Below are positions 1 to 6,028 of a DNA stretch of 8,292 nucleotides, one piece after another. The stretch comes from an uncultured Ruminococcus sp. (GTDB taxonomy: Bacteria > Bacillota > Clostridia > Oscillospirales > Ruminococcaceae): positions 1-8,292 of the forward strand of contig CAMNJD010000543.1 in NCBI GenBank assembly GCA_946540705.1, given 5' to 3'. A program made the position numbers and the translations under genes. The notes under the pieces are model-generated. The model had not been told where the DNA came from, searched no databases, and saw only the letters and a program-made list of their open reading frames with translations. Each line of letters begins with the position of its first letter. The stretch's first letter is position 1.

Positions 1-10
1 TGGGGAATTT

Positions 11-77
11 CGCGCTCTGCGGAGCGCGACCAGAGGGCACCGCCCTCTGGACTCCTGCAAGCCTTTGAAAAGGCTTG
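11..77. repeat. Cluster of three short perfect hairpins (intergenic repeat)
   Basis: Three inverted repeats lie head to tail. The first has a 7-bp stem (11-17 with 22-28, loop tgcg). The second has a 9-bp stem (30-38 with 42-50, loop acc). The third has an 8-bp stem (58-65 with 70-77, loop tgaa). None is followed by a convincing U-tract on the plus strand, although a run of four T sits at 86-89. The layout (GC hairpin, short spacer, CC-purine-rich hairpin ending in TGGA) matches the cluster at the right end of the window, in the same orientation. This suggests a dispersed intergenic repeat family, which is an inference. Bases 78-204 after it are AT-rich and I see no gene in them. Confidence 0.65.
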
Positions 78-204
78 AGCGAAACTTTTGTTATGGGCTC
101 AGCAAAAAGATGTTTGTGTTAACCAAAATTTGCCGATCACCCAAAAAGTTACATACCCAAAAAAATTACGTCAGACAGCATGGGGGCAAAATCAGCCGCT
201 CCCG

Positions 205-241
205 AAAACAGCCCGTGCTTCATCCGGCGAAGCACGGGCTG
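205..241 (-). terminator. Intrinsic terminator of the TerB-like gene
   Basis: A perfect 12-bp stem (209-220 pairing with 230-241) with a 9-base loop lies 14 bases past the stop codon of the minus-strand gene. On the minus strand the stem is followed by TTTT (complement of 205-208), as in a Rho-independent terminator. The run of A before the stem means the U-tract exists only for minus-strand transcripts. Confidence 0.85.
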
Positions 242-254
242 CGGTTATCTGAAA

Positions 255-719
255 TTATGCGTCCTCAGCGGGAAGATCCGGCTGAGGCAGCTCGTTTGTG
301 ACGGTCACACCGGCAGGCTCCGCGCCGAGTGCATCCTCGATCTCATCATAGACCGCGAACAGATCCTCTGCGCATTCCTCCAGCCGCTTGCAGATATGCG
401 AATCCAGCTCCAGCGCATCCCGCAGCGTATTCAGTGCGCGGCGCTCCTCCGGCGCCTCAACTCCGTCGCAGAGAGCAAAGGAATACAGCTCCATGTAGAC
501 CTTGCGCTTGCTGGTCTCATTGAGCTGAGACATCGTAAAGCGGGCAGCAGCCGCAGCCGCGGCATCGAAGGTAAAGTCGGGCACGCCCAGTGCCGCTGCA
601 TACTCTTCGAGCAGTGTATCCTCCTCTGCGGTGACGATGCCGTCCTCCTCGATCAGCTCTGCGGCGAGCGTCAGAAATGCCTCTGCCTCGATCCGTTCAA
701 ATTCATGTAAAAATAACAT
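255..719 (-). CDS. Small acidic TerB-like helical protein, function unknown
   Basis: A 154-aa cytoplasmic protein, very acidic, with no signal peptide or membrane segment. Two helical units have the pattern seen in TerB-like (tellurite-resistance TerB / DjlA N-terminal) domains: residues 12-46 with D26-G27 followed by E32-E33-D34, and residues 72-108 with D85-G86 followed by E91-E92. In that family such acidic loops are thought to bind metal or partners. An alanine-rich stretch (53-59) links the two, and the tail 133-154 looks disordered. The start at 719 is chosen because AGGAAGG lies 8 bases upstream; an in-frame ATG at 743 has no ribosome binding site. It has its own promoter and terminator, so it is a single-gene unit divergent from nadE. 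The fold call is by pattern only and the physiological role is unknown. No other tellurite genes are nearby, so a resistance role is not supported. Confidence 0.75.
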   Translation of the reverse strand: MLFLHEFERIEAEAFLTLAAELIEEDGIVTAEEDTLLEEYAAALGVPDFTFDAAAAAAARFTMSQLNETSKRKVYMELYSFALCDGVEAPEERRALNTLRDALELDSHICKRLEECAEDLFAVYDEIEDALGAEPAGVTVTNELPQPDLPAEDA

Positions 720-727
720 GGAGTAAT

Positions 728-734
728 CCCTTCC
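728..734 (-). promoter_or_regulatory. Ribosome binding site deciding the TerB-like start
   Basis: On the minus strand a purine-rich AGGAAGG motif lies 8 bases before the ATG at 719-717. The alternative in-frame ATG at 743-741 lies upstream of this motif and has nothing comparable before it. Confidence 0.7.
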
Positions 735-781
735 TTTCCTCATTTCAGGGTGCTTGCCCGCAGGCAGGCTCCGCTTCCTTT

Positions 782-810
782 AGTATAGCATAATCCCGCA
801 AAAAAAGCAA
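782..810 (-). promoter_or_regulatory. Sigma-A promoter for the TerB-like gene
   Basis: Read on the minus strand: a -35 box TTGCTT (complement of 805-810), a 17-base spacer and a -10 box TATACT (complement of 782-787), with TG one base upstream making an extended -10. Transcription would start near 775, giving a leader of about 56 bases. Confidence 0.75.
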
Positions 811-817
811 GACCCTC

Positions 818-847
818 TTGACGAACTGCTGCTGTTTGTGATATATT
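818..847 (+). promoter_or_regulatory. Sigma-A promoter for nadE
   Basis: A -35 box TTGACG (818-823), an 18-base spacer and a -10 box TATATT (842-847), preceded by TG at 839-840 (extended -10). The predicted start near 854 leaves a leader of only about 34 bases, too short for a riboswitch. The -35 box is 7 bases from that of the divergent promoter. Confidence 0.75.
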
Positions 848-887
848 ATAGTCATGAGTCAACCCGCAACAGAAAGGATGAATTATT

Positions 888-1631
888 ATGTATCATTTTG
901 ATGTGGACCGTGCGATCGAGGATTGCTGCCGCTGGGTGCAGGACTGGTTTGCAGCGAACGGTGACGGCTGTCAGGCGGTGCTGGGCATTTCCGGCGGCAA
1001 GGACAGCTCGGTCTGTGCAGCACTGCTCTGCCGCGCACTGGGCGTACACCGCGTGATCGGCGTGCTGATGCCGCGGGGCGAGCAGCCCGATATTGACGAT
1101 GCAAAGCTGCTCTGCCGGCATCTGGGCATCACCAATGTTACAATCAATATCGGCGCGGCCGCAGATGCAGTTGAACAGAGCGTCGCTGCGGTGACGCCGC
1201 TCTCGAATCAGACCGTCGTGAACATTCCGCCGCGTGTCCGCATGACGACGCTGTATGCAGTTTCACAGAGCGTCAACGGCCGTGTCGCGAACACCTGCAA
1301 TCTTTCCGAGGACTGGGTCGGCTATTCCACGCGCTGGGGCGACAGCGTCGGCGATTTTGCGCCGCTCGCGAAGTTTACCGTCACCGAGGTAAAGGCGATC
1401 GGCCGCGCACTCGGCCTGCCGGCACAGCTCGTGGACAAGGTGCCGTCTGACGGCCTCTGCGGCAGGACGGATGAGGACAACCTCGGCTTCACCTACGCGG
1501 AGCTGGATGCGTATATCCGCGAGGGCATTGAGCCGCCCGAGGAGAAGAAGAATCTCATCGACCGCAAGCATAAGCAAAATCTGTTTAAGCTGGAAATGAT
1601 GCCGGCATTCCCGTTTGAGCCGGAGGTCTGA
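888..1631 (+). CDS. nadE: NAD+ synthetase, stand-alone (ammonia-type) synthetase domain
   Basis: A 247-aa cytoplasmic enzyme of the adenine-nucleotide alpha-hydrolase (ATP pyrophosphatase) superfamily. It makes NAD+ from deamido-NAD+, ATP and an amide nitrogen source, the last step of NAD synthesis. The PP-loop SGGKDSS is at 35-41. Further family segments are NIPPRVRMTTLYAV (112-125), NLSEDWVGYSTRWGD (138-152, substrate pocket), and PSDGLCGRTDEDNLGFTY (186-203). A basic HK-containing tail starts at 225. It lacks the N-terminal nitrilase/glutaminase domain of glutamine-dependent forms, so it should use free ammonia or borrow a glutaminase; that is family knowledge applied here. It is slightly shorter than E. 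coli NadE (about 275 aa), but all motifs are present. AAAGGA lies 9 bases before the ATG. It has its own promoter and terminator, so it is monocistronic. Confidence 0.93.
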   Translation: MYHFDVDRAIEDCCRWVQDWFAANGDGCQAVLGISGGKDSSVCAALLCRALGVHRVIGVLMPRGEQPDIDDAKLLCRHLGITNVTINIGAAADAVEQSVAAVTPLSNQTVVNIPPRVRMTTLYAVSQSVNGRVANTCNLSEDWVGYSTRWGDSVGDFAPLAKFTVTEVKAIGRALGLPAQLVDKVPSDGLCGRTDEDNLGFTYAELDAYIREGIEPPEEKKNLIDRKHKQNLFKLEMMPAFPFEPEV

Positions 1632-1640
1632 GTACCCGCT

Positions 1641-1697
1641 GCGCACGAAATACCCCCTATCGTTCCGGTCCGGGAGGATAGGGGCATTGCGCTTTTT
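1641..1697 (+). terminator. Intrinsic terminator after nadE
   Basis: A two-part hairpin: an inner 8-bp stem (1654-1661 with 1677-1684) and an outer 5-bp stem (1641-1645 with 1688-1692). The outer stem is followed at once by TTTTT (1693-1697). It lies 10 bases after the nadE stop and insulates nadE from the two-component genes. Confidence 0.8.
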
Positions 1698-1762
1698 GCG
1701 CACTTTTGTGAAAATGCGGTATCCGTATTAGCTGCAAATGCACCGGAAAAAGGAGAATTACA

Positions 1763-2422
1763 ATGTCGAAACGAATCCTGATTGCAGAGGACGATGAGGC
1801 GATCGCCGCACTGATCGGCATGAACCTGCGGGCGGCGGGCATGGAGCCCGTGATCTTCCATGACGGGGAAGCAGCAGCACAGTCGCTCCCCGCCGATCAT
1901 CGCTACGATCTCGCGCTGCTCGATGTGATGATGCCGAAAAAAGACGGCTTTGCACTGTTTGCGGATATCAGACCATACGGCATCCCGGTCATCTTCCTGA
2001 CCGCGAAGGATGATCTCGCCTCGAAGATCACCGGTCTGCAAAGCGGCGCGGAGGACTACATCGTCAAGCCGTTTGAGGTGCTGGAGCTGCTTGTGCGGAT
2101 GGAAAAGGTGCTGAGCCGCAATCAGCAGCAGGACGATACGCTGCATGTCTGCGGGCTGGAGGTGCGGCTCAGTGAGCACCGGGTGCTGCGCGGAAATGCC
2201 GAGATCCCGCTCAAGCCGATGGAGTTTGACCTGCTGGTCGTGCTGGCGAAGCACCGGAATACCGCGATCTCGCGGGAGGATCTGCTGTCGCTGGTCTGGG
2301 GCGTGAACTACCTCGGTGAAACGCGCACGGTCGATGTCCATATCGGACAGCTCCGGAAGAAGCTGGGACTGCAAAAGCAGATCGTGACTGTGCCGAAAAT
2401 CGGCTACCGGCTGGAGGAATAA
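1763..2422 (+). CDS. OmpR/PhoB-family response regulator
   Basis: A 219-aa DNA-binding transcription regulator. The receiver domain (about 4-115) has the acidic pocket E9-D10-D11, phospho-acceptor D54 in LLDVMMPKKDG, switch residue T80, aromatic Y99 and K102 in VKPFE. The winged-helix DNA-binding domain (about 125-218) has the recognition-helix region RTVDVHIGQLRKKL (188-201) and the final hairpin IGYRLEE. All residues needed for phosphorylation are intact. AAGGAG lies 7 bases before the ATG. The partner kinase follows three bases after the stop. I found no convincing -35/-10 pair in 1698-1750, so its promoter is unresolved; read-through from nadE should be low because of the terminator. Its regulon is unknown. 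The ABC operon just downstream is the obvious candidate target, by gene order only. Confidence 0.93.
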   Translation: MSKRILIAEDDEAIAALIGMNLRAAGMEPVIFHDGEAAAQSLPADHRYDLALLDVMMPKKDGFALFADIRPYGIPVIFLTAKDDLASKITGLQSGAEDYIVKPFEVLELLVRMEKVLSRNQQQDDTLHVCGLEVRLSEHRVLRGNAEIPLKPMEFDLLVVLAKHRNTAISREDLLSLVWGVNYLGETRTVDVHIGQLRKKLGLQKQIVTVPKIGYRLEE

Positions 2423-2425
2423 CGC

Positions 2426-3787
2426 ATGAAGCTGCGCACGAAAATCTCGATGATCGCGGCGGCGGTCATTCTCGCGGCGGCAGCGGTCAGCGACGGCATC
2501 ATCTGGACGATCTGCCGCAGGATGCTGATACGGGAGGCGGATCAGAACGCCTGCCGGCGGGTAGTCGAGATCTCTGCTGCGCTGGAGAATTATTCGTCGT
2601 CGCTCGGAAGCAGCACAAGTGATTCTGCGGTGTTCTATTATCTGAAATCGCAGGGCGATGCCTATACAGTCTGCATCCGGAACGGGGAGGAAGTGTACAA
2701 CCAGACCGTCCTGACACCGGATGAGCTGATGAATGCAGAAAAAGAGCCCTATCCGCAGCCCGGCGCTGAACGGTTCTGGATGACCAAAAACGGCGTCCGG
2801 CTGCTGATCTCGCATACGCGCGCGATCGGCATATATGATGTGTTCTGCGTGACCGACACCGGCGAGCTGGAAGTGAAGCTGCAAAAGATTGCGCTCGGCA
2901 TGACCGCGGTGCTGTTCGGCATTACGATCCCGGCGGTGCTGCTGCTGTATGTGCTGGTGCGGCGGTCGCTCCGGCCGATGAAGCAGCTCTCCGAACAGGC
3001 CAAGGCGATCGCGGCGGGCGCGTATGACCAGCGGGCGGCGACCGGCAGCAATGACGAAACGGGACAGCTTGCACGGGATTTCAACACGATGGCGGAGGCG
3101 GTCGAGGACAAGATCGCTGCGCTGACGGAATCCGAGCAGAAAAAAACAATGTTCATGGCGGATTTTTCGCATGAGCTGAAAACGCCGCTGACGGCGATCT
3201 CCGGCTACGCGCAGACGCTCCGTGCCGTGAAGCTCTCCGATGAGGACCGCGATGCGGCACTGCGGTATATCTGTACGGAAAGTGCGCGGCTTGACCGCCT
3301 CGCAAAGAAAATGATGCGGCTGCTGGAGCTCGATACCCGCGAATCGCTGCAATTTGAGGAGGTCAGCCTCGGGGCGCTGATGCAGGCGGCGCAGAAAACC
3401 TGTCAGCCGGCTGCGGAGCAAAAGGGCGTGACCGTCACGGCGGAGCCCGGCAGCGGCACGGTACAGGGCGACTTTGACCTGCTGCACGATGTCCTCTGCA
3501 ATCTGGTCGATAATGCGGTCAAGGCAAGCGGCGAAGGGCAGACCGTCCGGCTGTATGAATCGGACGGCGACCTGTATGTCGCGGACAGCGGCTGCGGCAT
3601 TCCCGCGGCGGAGCTGAAGAACATCACCGAGCCGTTTTACATGGTCGATAAGTCGCGGAGCCGGAGGTCGGGCGGCGCGGGACTCGGGCTGGCGCTTGCG
3701 GCACAGATCGTGCGGCTGCATCATGCCGAGCTGCGCTTTGAGAGCGAAGTCGGGCGCGGAACCTGCGTATGTTTACATTTTGTTTAA
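2426..3787 (+). CDS. Sensor histidine kinase with HAMP domain
   Basis: A 453-aa membrane kinase, partner of the preceding regulator. Layout: membrane segment 1 (about 8-29), extracytoplasmic sensor region (about 31-152, no recognisable domain by eye), membrane segment 2 (about 155-177), HAMP (178-231), dimerisation/phospho-acceptor domain with H249 in FSHELKTPLT, and ATPase domain (about 312-453). The ATPase has an N box with N359 and N363, G1 box DSGCGI (387-392), F box EPFYMVDKS (402-410) and G2 box GGAGLGLAL (416-424). All catalytic motifs are present, so the kinase should be active. The sensor loop of about 120 residues differs from BceS-type kinases, which have almost no outside loop, so direct binding of an external signal is more likely; that is an inference. 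The ribosome binding site GGAGGA lies inside the end of the regulator gene, so the two are translationally coupled. Confidence 0.93.
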   Translation: MKLRTKISMIAAAVILAAAAVSDGIIWTICRRMLIREADQNACRRVVEISAALENYSSSLGSSTSDSAVFYYLKSQGDAYTVCIRNGEEVYNQTVLTPDELMNAEKEPYPQPGAERFWMTKNGVRLLISHTRAIGIYDVFCVTDTGELEVKLQKIALGMTAVLFGITIPAVLLLYVLVRRSLRPMKQLSEQAKAIAAGAYDQRAATGSNDETGQLARDFNTMAEAVEDKIAALTESEQKKTMFMADFSHELKTPLTAISGYAQTLRAVKLSDEDRDAALRYICTESARLDRLAKKMMRLLELDTRESLQFEEVSLGALMQAAQKTCQPAAEQKGVTVTAEPGSGTVQGDFDLLHDVLCNLVDNAVKASGEGQTVRLYESDGDLYVADSGCGIPAAELKNITEPFYMVDKSRSRRSGGAGLGLALAAQIVRLHHAELRFESEVGRGTCVCLHFV

Positions 3788-3810
3788 ATCCTGCTGAATA
3801 CTTGATGCAT

Positions 3811-3849
3811 AGAACTCTGTTATGATAAGAGCATAACAGAGTTCTTTTT
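3811..3849 (+). terminator. Strong intrinsic terminator between kinase and ABC operon
   Basis: A perfect 14-bp stem (3811-3824 pairing with 3832-3845) with a 7-base loop, followed by a T-tract that continues from the stem (3845-3849). It lies 23 bases after the kinase stop and 16 bases before the next start codon. It should cut most read-through from the two-component genes into the transporter operon. As a long perfect palindrome it could also be an operator, but the T-tract favours termination. Confidence 0.8.
3818..3826 (+). promoter_or_regulatory. Possible extended -10 promoter inside the terminator stem
   Basis: TG (3818-3819), one base, then TATGAT (3821-3826) form a close match to an extended -10 element. 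No good -35 exists at 17 bases (3798-3803 reads atactt); TTGATG at 3802-3807 is too close. A start near 3833 would fall in the right arm of the hairpin, so that transcript could not fold the terminator. This is the only candidate promoter I see for the transporter operon, and a weak -35 would fit dependence on an activator. Confidence 0.4.
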
Positions 3850-3853
3850 GTTT

Positions 3854-3860
3854 GGAGGTG
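3854..3860 (+). promoter_or_regulatory. Ribosome binding site deciding a GTG start
   Basis: GGAGGTG, a near-perfect Shine-Dalgarno sequence, lies just before the GTG at 3866 (7 bases from GGAGG). The in-frame TTG at 3848 lies upstream of it and inside the terminator T-tract, so it cannot use it. Confidence 0.8.
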
Positions 3861-3865
3861 ACCGT

Positions 3866-4492
3866 GTGAACAGCTTGCTGAATGACCTCCGCAGAGCGGT
3901 CTGCTCACTGCCCTTTGCGGCGGCTGTGCTGATCCAGCTTCTCATTCTGAGAAGCAGCGGCTTTGACAGCGACCTCTACCGCATGAGCGTCCCGCTCGTC
4001 TGCACATTCCCCTATACCTGCGCATGGCTCGACGAATCCAAAAGCGGCTTCTTCCGGCTGGCGCTTCCGCGGACAACTGTCTTTTGGTACATTACCGGCA
4101 AGTATGCCGCCTGTACCGTGACGGGCGGGCTGGCCGAGCTGACCGCCGCGCTGCTGTTCATCCGCACAAAGCCGGACGCACAGACGCCGGAGAATCTTCC
4201 GCTGATCTTTCTCTGCGGGGCGCTCTGGGCGGGCATCTCGGCGCTGCTCGCGGCGGTGTCGGGCAGCAAATATCCCGCATACGGCGGCGGGTTTGTGGTC
4301 TGCTATTTTCTGGTCATCCTGCACGAGCGCTACTGGAAAACCTGCTATTTCATCGACCCGTATGAATGGCTGACACCGCAGCAGACATGGGAATTCGGAA
4401 CGGCGGGGCTGCGGCTGATGCTCGGCGGACTGATCCTGCTGACCGGCCTGTGCTACGGCGTGATTCTCGAAAGGAGGCTGTCAAATGCTTAG
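3866..4492 (+). CDS. Multi-pass membrane protein, ABC-2-like permease subunit (1)
   Basis: A 208-aa protein of mostly hydrophobic segments: about 13-30, 41-56, 72-99, 111-131, 139-153 and 182-201, probably six passes. The stretch DESKSGFFRLALPR (56-69) resembles the loop between the first two helices of ABC-2-type permeases, where an acidic residue is followed by a G-F-basic-x-LPR/SR pattern. It has no ATPase or enzyme motifs. It starts at GTG with an excellent ribosome binding site. It is the first gene of a five-gene coupled unit and overlaps the next gene by 8 bases. The most likely role is one half of the membrane channel of the ABC transporter, paired with the larger membrane protein that follows. 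The family call rests on topology and context; the substrate is unknown. Confidence 0.8.
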   Translation: MNSLLNDLRRAVCSLPFAAAVLIQLLILRSSGFDSDLYRMSVPLVCTFPYTCAWLDESKSGFFRLALPRTTVFWYITGKYAACTVTGGLAELTAALLFIRTKPDAQTPENLPLIFLCGALWAGISALLAAVSGSKYPAYGGGFVVCYFLVILHERYWKTCYFIDPYEWLTPQQTWEFGTAGLRLMLGGLILLTGLCYGVILERRLSNA

Positions 4493-5381
4493 TGCGATCC
4501 GAGCGGTGCTGATGCTGACGCTGGTCAATTTCCGGCGCTGGCGGCGCAGCCCGCAGATCTGGATGGCCTTCGGGCTGGGTTTTGTCGCGTGCTTCCTGCT
4601 GACGAACAAAACCGTCGTCTTTGCGCAGGAGCACGGCACCGTCATGCAGATGTTCGAGCCGTTCATCTGGACGTTCGGCGATGCAAAGTCGATCCTGCTG
4701 ATCTCGCTCTGCCTGCTGCTGCTCTTTGCGGATATGCCGAGCCTCGGTGCGGAGGTGCCGCTCATGCTGATCCGCACCTCGCGGCGGCAGTGGATGGCCG
4801 CACAGATCCTCTATCTGATGCTCTCCACGCTGCTTTTCACGCTGTTCATCCTGATCTCAAGCTGTCTGCTCTCGGCGCAGTACGTGTATCCGGCGAATCA
4901 GTGGAGCGAGACTGCCGCGATCCTGGGCTATTCCGATATCGGGCATGCCATTGCAGTGCCGTCCTTTGTCAAGGTGCTGGAGCTGACCTATCCGTACCCC
5001 TGCACCGTGCATATCTTCTTGCTGATGCTGGGCTATTCGATGGTGCTCAGCGGGCTGATGTTCCTCGGCAATCTGCTGCGGGCAAGGCTCGGCATGGTCA
5101 TGGGCGTCATTTACAGCGGCTTCGGGCTCGTTCTCAATCCCGATCTCATCTCGGAGTGGTTCCATATTTCGCAGTATCAGCGCGCGAAGGCGAATATCCT
5201 GTTCGGCTGGTGCTCGCCGCTCAATCACGCGACCTATTATATGCACAATTTCGGCTATGACAATCTGCCGCGCCTGAATACCTCGTATCTCATCTTCGGG
5301 TGTGCAGCCTTTGTGCTGTTTGCGCTGTCCTTTCTGCGGGCGCGCAGATACGCATTCCACTTTACCGGAACGGAGCGATGA
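4485..5381 (+). CDS. Multi-pass membrane protein, ABC-2-like permease subunit (2)
   Basis: A 298-aa membrane protein with predicted passes near 25-43, 68-84, 106-130, 174-197, 202-218 and 266-285. The N-terminus is amphipathic and basic (RRWRRSPQIW, 17-26), as in many ABC-2 subunits with an N-terminal elbow helix facing the cytoplasm. The loop between the second and third passes carries EVPLMLIRTSRRQW (90-103), similar in position to the pre-helix loop of the smaller subunit. A long polar region (131-172) and another (219-262) probably lie outside. AAGGAGG lies 7 bases before the ATG, within the end of the previous gene. The unequal pair (208 and 298 aa) suggests a heteromeric channel. The ATPase gene begins at its stop codon. 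Confidence 0.8.
   Translation: MLSAIRAVLMLTLVNFRRWRRSPQIWMAFGLGFVACFLLTNKTVVFAQEHGTVMQMFEPFIWTFGDAKSILLISLCLLLLFADMPSLGAEVPLMLIRTSRRQWMAAQILYLMLSTLLFTLFILISSCLLSAQYVYPANQWSETAAILGYSDIGHAIAVPSFVKVLELTYPYPCTVHIFLLMLGYSMVLSGLMFLGNLLRARLGMVMGVIYSGFGLVLNPDLISEWFHISQYQRAKANILFGWCSPLNHATYYMHNFGYDNLPRLNTSYLIFGCAAFVLFALSFLRARRYAFHFTGTER
5372..5375 (+). promoter_or_regulatory. Ribosome binding site for the ABC ATPase
   Basis: GGAG lies 8 bases before the ATG at 5384 but only 2 bases before the ATG at 5378, which overlaps the upstream stop as ATGA. The spacing favours 5384. The two starts differ by two residues (Met-Asn). Confidence 0.5.
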
Positions 5382-5383
5382 AC

Positions 5384-6028
5384 ATGAACAATACAAATCC
5401 GATACGCGGCATCTCTGCGATGCATGTATACAAATCATTCGGAAAGGAAACGGTGCTTTCTGACGCCTGCCTGACAGTCGCACCGGGGGAGATCGCCGGG
5501 CTGGTCGGCAACAACGGCAGCGGCAAGACCGTGTTTATGAAGTGCATCTGCGGCTTTCTGCGGCCCGAGCGCGGGGAGATCTTTGTCGGCGGGAAGCGCA
5601 TCGGCAAGGACTGCGATTTTCCCGACAGTCTCGGCATCATCATCGAGACACCGGGCTTTCTGCCGCATATGAGCGGCTTCCGCAACCTCAGAACGCTCGC
5701 GGCTCTGCGCGGGCGCATCGGAAAACAGGAGGTGCTGGATGCACTGAAGCGGGTCGGGCTGTACGATGTGCGCCGGAAATCGGTCGCGAAATATTCGCTC
5801 GGCATGCGGCAGCGCCTCGGCATCGCACAGGCGATCATGGAGGATCCCGATGTGCTGATCCTCGATGAGCCGTTCAACGGCCTTGATGCGGCGGCAGTTT
5901 CGCTGATGCGGAAGCTGCTGCTCGAACTGAAGGCGCAGGGCAAGGCGATCCTGCTCGCAAGCCACAACGCGGAGGACATCCGTACCCTCTGCGATCATGT
6001 CTGTGAAATGAAGGTGAATGTATCATGA
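5384..6028 (+). CDS. ABC transporter ATP-binding protein, BcrA-like group
   Basis: A 214-aa cytoplasmic ATPase that should power the two membrane proteins encoded before it. Motifs in order: Walker A GNNGSGKT (42-49), signature YSLGMRQRLGIAQA (137-150), Walker B with catalytic Glu VLILDEPFNGLD (157-168), and switch H194 in SHN. At the Q-loop position the sequence reads IIIETPGF (85-92), with Glu88 where most ABC proteins have Gln. This Glu and the SLGMRQRLGIA form are typical of the BcrA/lantibiotic-immunity branch of drug and peptide exporters, which is family knowledge. It ends about 20 residues after the switch His, without the C-terminal extension of about 90 residues found in BcrA itself. 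Its ATG overlaps or closely follows the permease stop. The next gene overlaps its stop as ATGA, with AAGGTGA (6011-6017) inside this gene. Confidence 0.93.
   Translation: MNNTNPIRGISAMHVYKSFGKETVLSDACLTVAPGEIAGLVGNNGSGKTVFMKCICGFLRPERGEIFVGGKRIGKDCDFPDSLGIIIETPGFLPHMSGFRNLRTLAALRGRIGKQEVLDALKRVGLYDVRRKSVAKYSLGMRQRLGIAQAIMEDPDVLILDEPFNGLDAAAVSLMRKLLLELKAQGKAILLASHNAEDIRTLCDHVCEMKVNVS

Noticed and set aside
11..77. CRISPR array or attachment site at the hairpin cluster
   Set aside because: There are no regularly spaced identical repeats, no spacers, no cas genes and no integrase or tRNA nearby.
180..710. 176-codon plus-strand open frame over the TerB-like gene
   Set aside because: It lacks a ribosome binding site and runs through the minus-strand terminator. 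The minus strand has promoter, ribosome binding site, terminator and a plausible fold.
1696..1731. Promoter for the response regulator (TTGCGC/TATCCG or TTGTGA/TATTAG)
   Set aside because: The box matches are poor and the second pair is only 14 bases apart. No pair is good enough to annotate.
1493..3724. 743-codon open frame on the minus strand opposite the nadE end, response regulator and kinase
   Set aside because: It is antisense to two genes with complete motif sets, is rich in Arg, His, Gln and Pro as shadow frames of GC-rich codons are, shows no domain and spans the nadE terminator. It is a codon-bias artefact.
3848..3865. TTG at 3848 as start of the first membrane protein
   Set aside because: It lies in the terminator T-tract upstream of the strong GGAGGTG, which clearly serves the GTG at 3866.
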